In this document: in pieces, positions 6,967-7,262 of the stretch
How the letters are laid out: each line of letters starts with the position of its first letter
How positions within the stretch are numbered: the first letter of the stretch is position 1
From: an uncultured Oscillospiraceae bacterium
GTDB taxonomy: Bacteria; Bacillota; Clostridia; Oscillospirales; Ruminococcaceae
DNA length: 7,262 bases
Reading direction: 5' to 3'
Assembly: GCA_910579125.1 (NCBI GenBank)
Contig: CAJTTH010000049.1
Location: 1 to 7,262, forward strand
Notes under the pieces: generated by a model
Databases searched by the model: none
Told to the model about the DNA's origin: nothing
The model's input: the letters and a program-made list of their open reading frames with translations, nothing else
Translations under genes and position numbers: made by a program

Positions 6967-7209
6967 CAAGTTTTCACCTAAATTGCTAATTAAATTGGTT
7001 GTGTCCGTGTGAAACGGTATAACGACCCATACAGTAGTCAAACGTTTTAACGTTTTAGTTTCATTTTGGTAATTTATGGAAGTGATTATCCGACTGCCGA
7101 GCCGATTTTTTGACCGTTCTGACAAACGTCCGCAAGCGACGTAATTACAATATCTATCAAATTGTTCATAAATGTGCGTTGCAATGCATTTTTTCACATA
7201 CCACACACC
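6967..7209 (-). promoter_or_regulatory. Long 5' leader of the operon, no known riboswitch recognised
   Basis: About 240 nt separate the predicted transcription start from the chosen desulfurase start. The stretch is more AT-rich than the genes. No TPP riboswitch core and no T-box AGGGTGG-type motif was found. Visible structure is small: a 5-bp hairpin ACGTC/GACGT (7126-7142), two exact copies of AACGTTTT in tandem (7041-7056, plus-strand reading), and two TAAATTG copies 12 bp apart (6979-6985, 6991-6997). The reading frame is open from a GTG at 7206 right through to the desulfurase, but this 80-residue stretch does not resemble the family. Regulatory function is inferred from length only. Confidence 0.35.
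6975..6980 (-). promoter_or_regulatory. Ribosome binding site deciding the desulfurase start
   Basis: Minus-strand TAGGTG lies 8 nt before the ATG at 6966-6964. This start gives a protein beginning MIYLDNAATTKP, the usual beginning of this enzyme family. It is the main reason for rejecting the longer frame that begins at 7206. Confidence 0.7.
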
Positions 7210-7215
7210 TTAATA

Positions 7216-7244
7216 ATTATATCACAAAATATCCGTTTTGCCTA
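7216..7244 (-). promoter_or_regulatory. Sigma-A-type promoter with extended -10
   Basis: On the minus strand, TATAAT (7221-7216) is a perfect -10 box. It is preceded by TGA (7224-7222), which gives the TGn extended -10 element. A 17-bp spacer separates it from TAGGCA (7244-7239), which matches four of six bases of the TTGACA consensus. Further upstream, 7245-7262 holds two A-tracts in the position of an UP element. Transcription should start near 7209 and run leftward into the desulfurase leader. This is the only strong promoter seen in the window, so it is the best candidate for driving the whole gene set. The boxes are read directly; activity is inferred. Confidence 0.75.
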
Positions 7245-7262
7245 GCGTTTTTTGAATTTTTT

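Noticed and set aside
6967..7206. Extended desulfurase start (GTG at 7206)
   Set aside because: It would add 80 residues unlike the family, its GTG is one base from AAGG, and the ATG at 6966 has proper spacing and the standard MIYLDNAATT start. Kept as a finding only because the frame is open.
1..7262. tRNA or rRNA genes, CRISPR arrays, insertion sequences, attachment sites
   Set aside because: No cloverleaf, regularly spaced repeats, transposase motifs or terminal inverted repeats were seen on either strand.

Overview
The window looks like a piece of a Clostridia genome, probably of the Oscillospiraceae/Ruminococcaceae type. This rests on class B sortases, a ThiI without a rhodanese domain, good AGGAGG-type ribosome sites and mid-range GC (judged by eye); the species cannot be named. 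All seven supported genes lie on the minus strand and read from the right edge towards the left edge. Neighbouring genes overlap or are closely spaced, and no terminator is visible, so they look like one operon.

Right end (about 6967-7262): a strong sigma-A-type promoter (extended -10 TATAAT, 17-bp spacer, four-of-six -35) is followed by an AT-rich leader of about 240 nt. Next come three housekeeping genes joined by overlapping stop and start codons: a cysteine desulfurase (5857-6966), thiI (4667-5860) and a stand-alone CinA C-terminal domain/NMN amidohydrolase (4155-4667). The first two form a sulfur-relay pair: the desulfurase takes sulfur from cysteine, and ThiI uses it to make 4-thiouridine at position 8 of tRNA. 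The third fits recycling of the pyridine nucleotide pool.

Left and middle (1-4162): the operon then changes to cell-surface functions without a break. The first of three tandem class B sortases overlaps the CinA-domain gene by 8 nt. The sortases (2987-4162, 1815-2948, 580-1704) are diverged paralogues with intact His/Cys/Arg active sites. They also share two features outside the usual catalytic core: a cytosolic juxtamembrane motif (P-x3-D-x3-E-x2-RK) and a C-terminal tail ending in W-x-G-x2-W. The last sortase gene overlaps, through ATGA, an exported Ser/Thr/Pro-rich protein that runs off the left edge. That protein is a plausible substrate or partner of the sortases, but its C-terminus, where a sorting signal would lie, is outside the window.

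The points most worth a second look are the triple sortase set with its shared extra motifs, the coupled exported protein, a perfect 13-bp inverted repeat just upstream of the third sortase, and the long leader that stays open in frame with the desulfurase.
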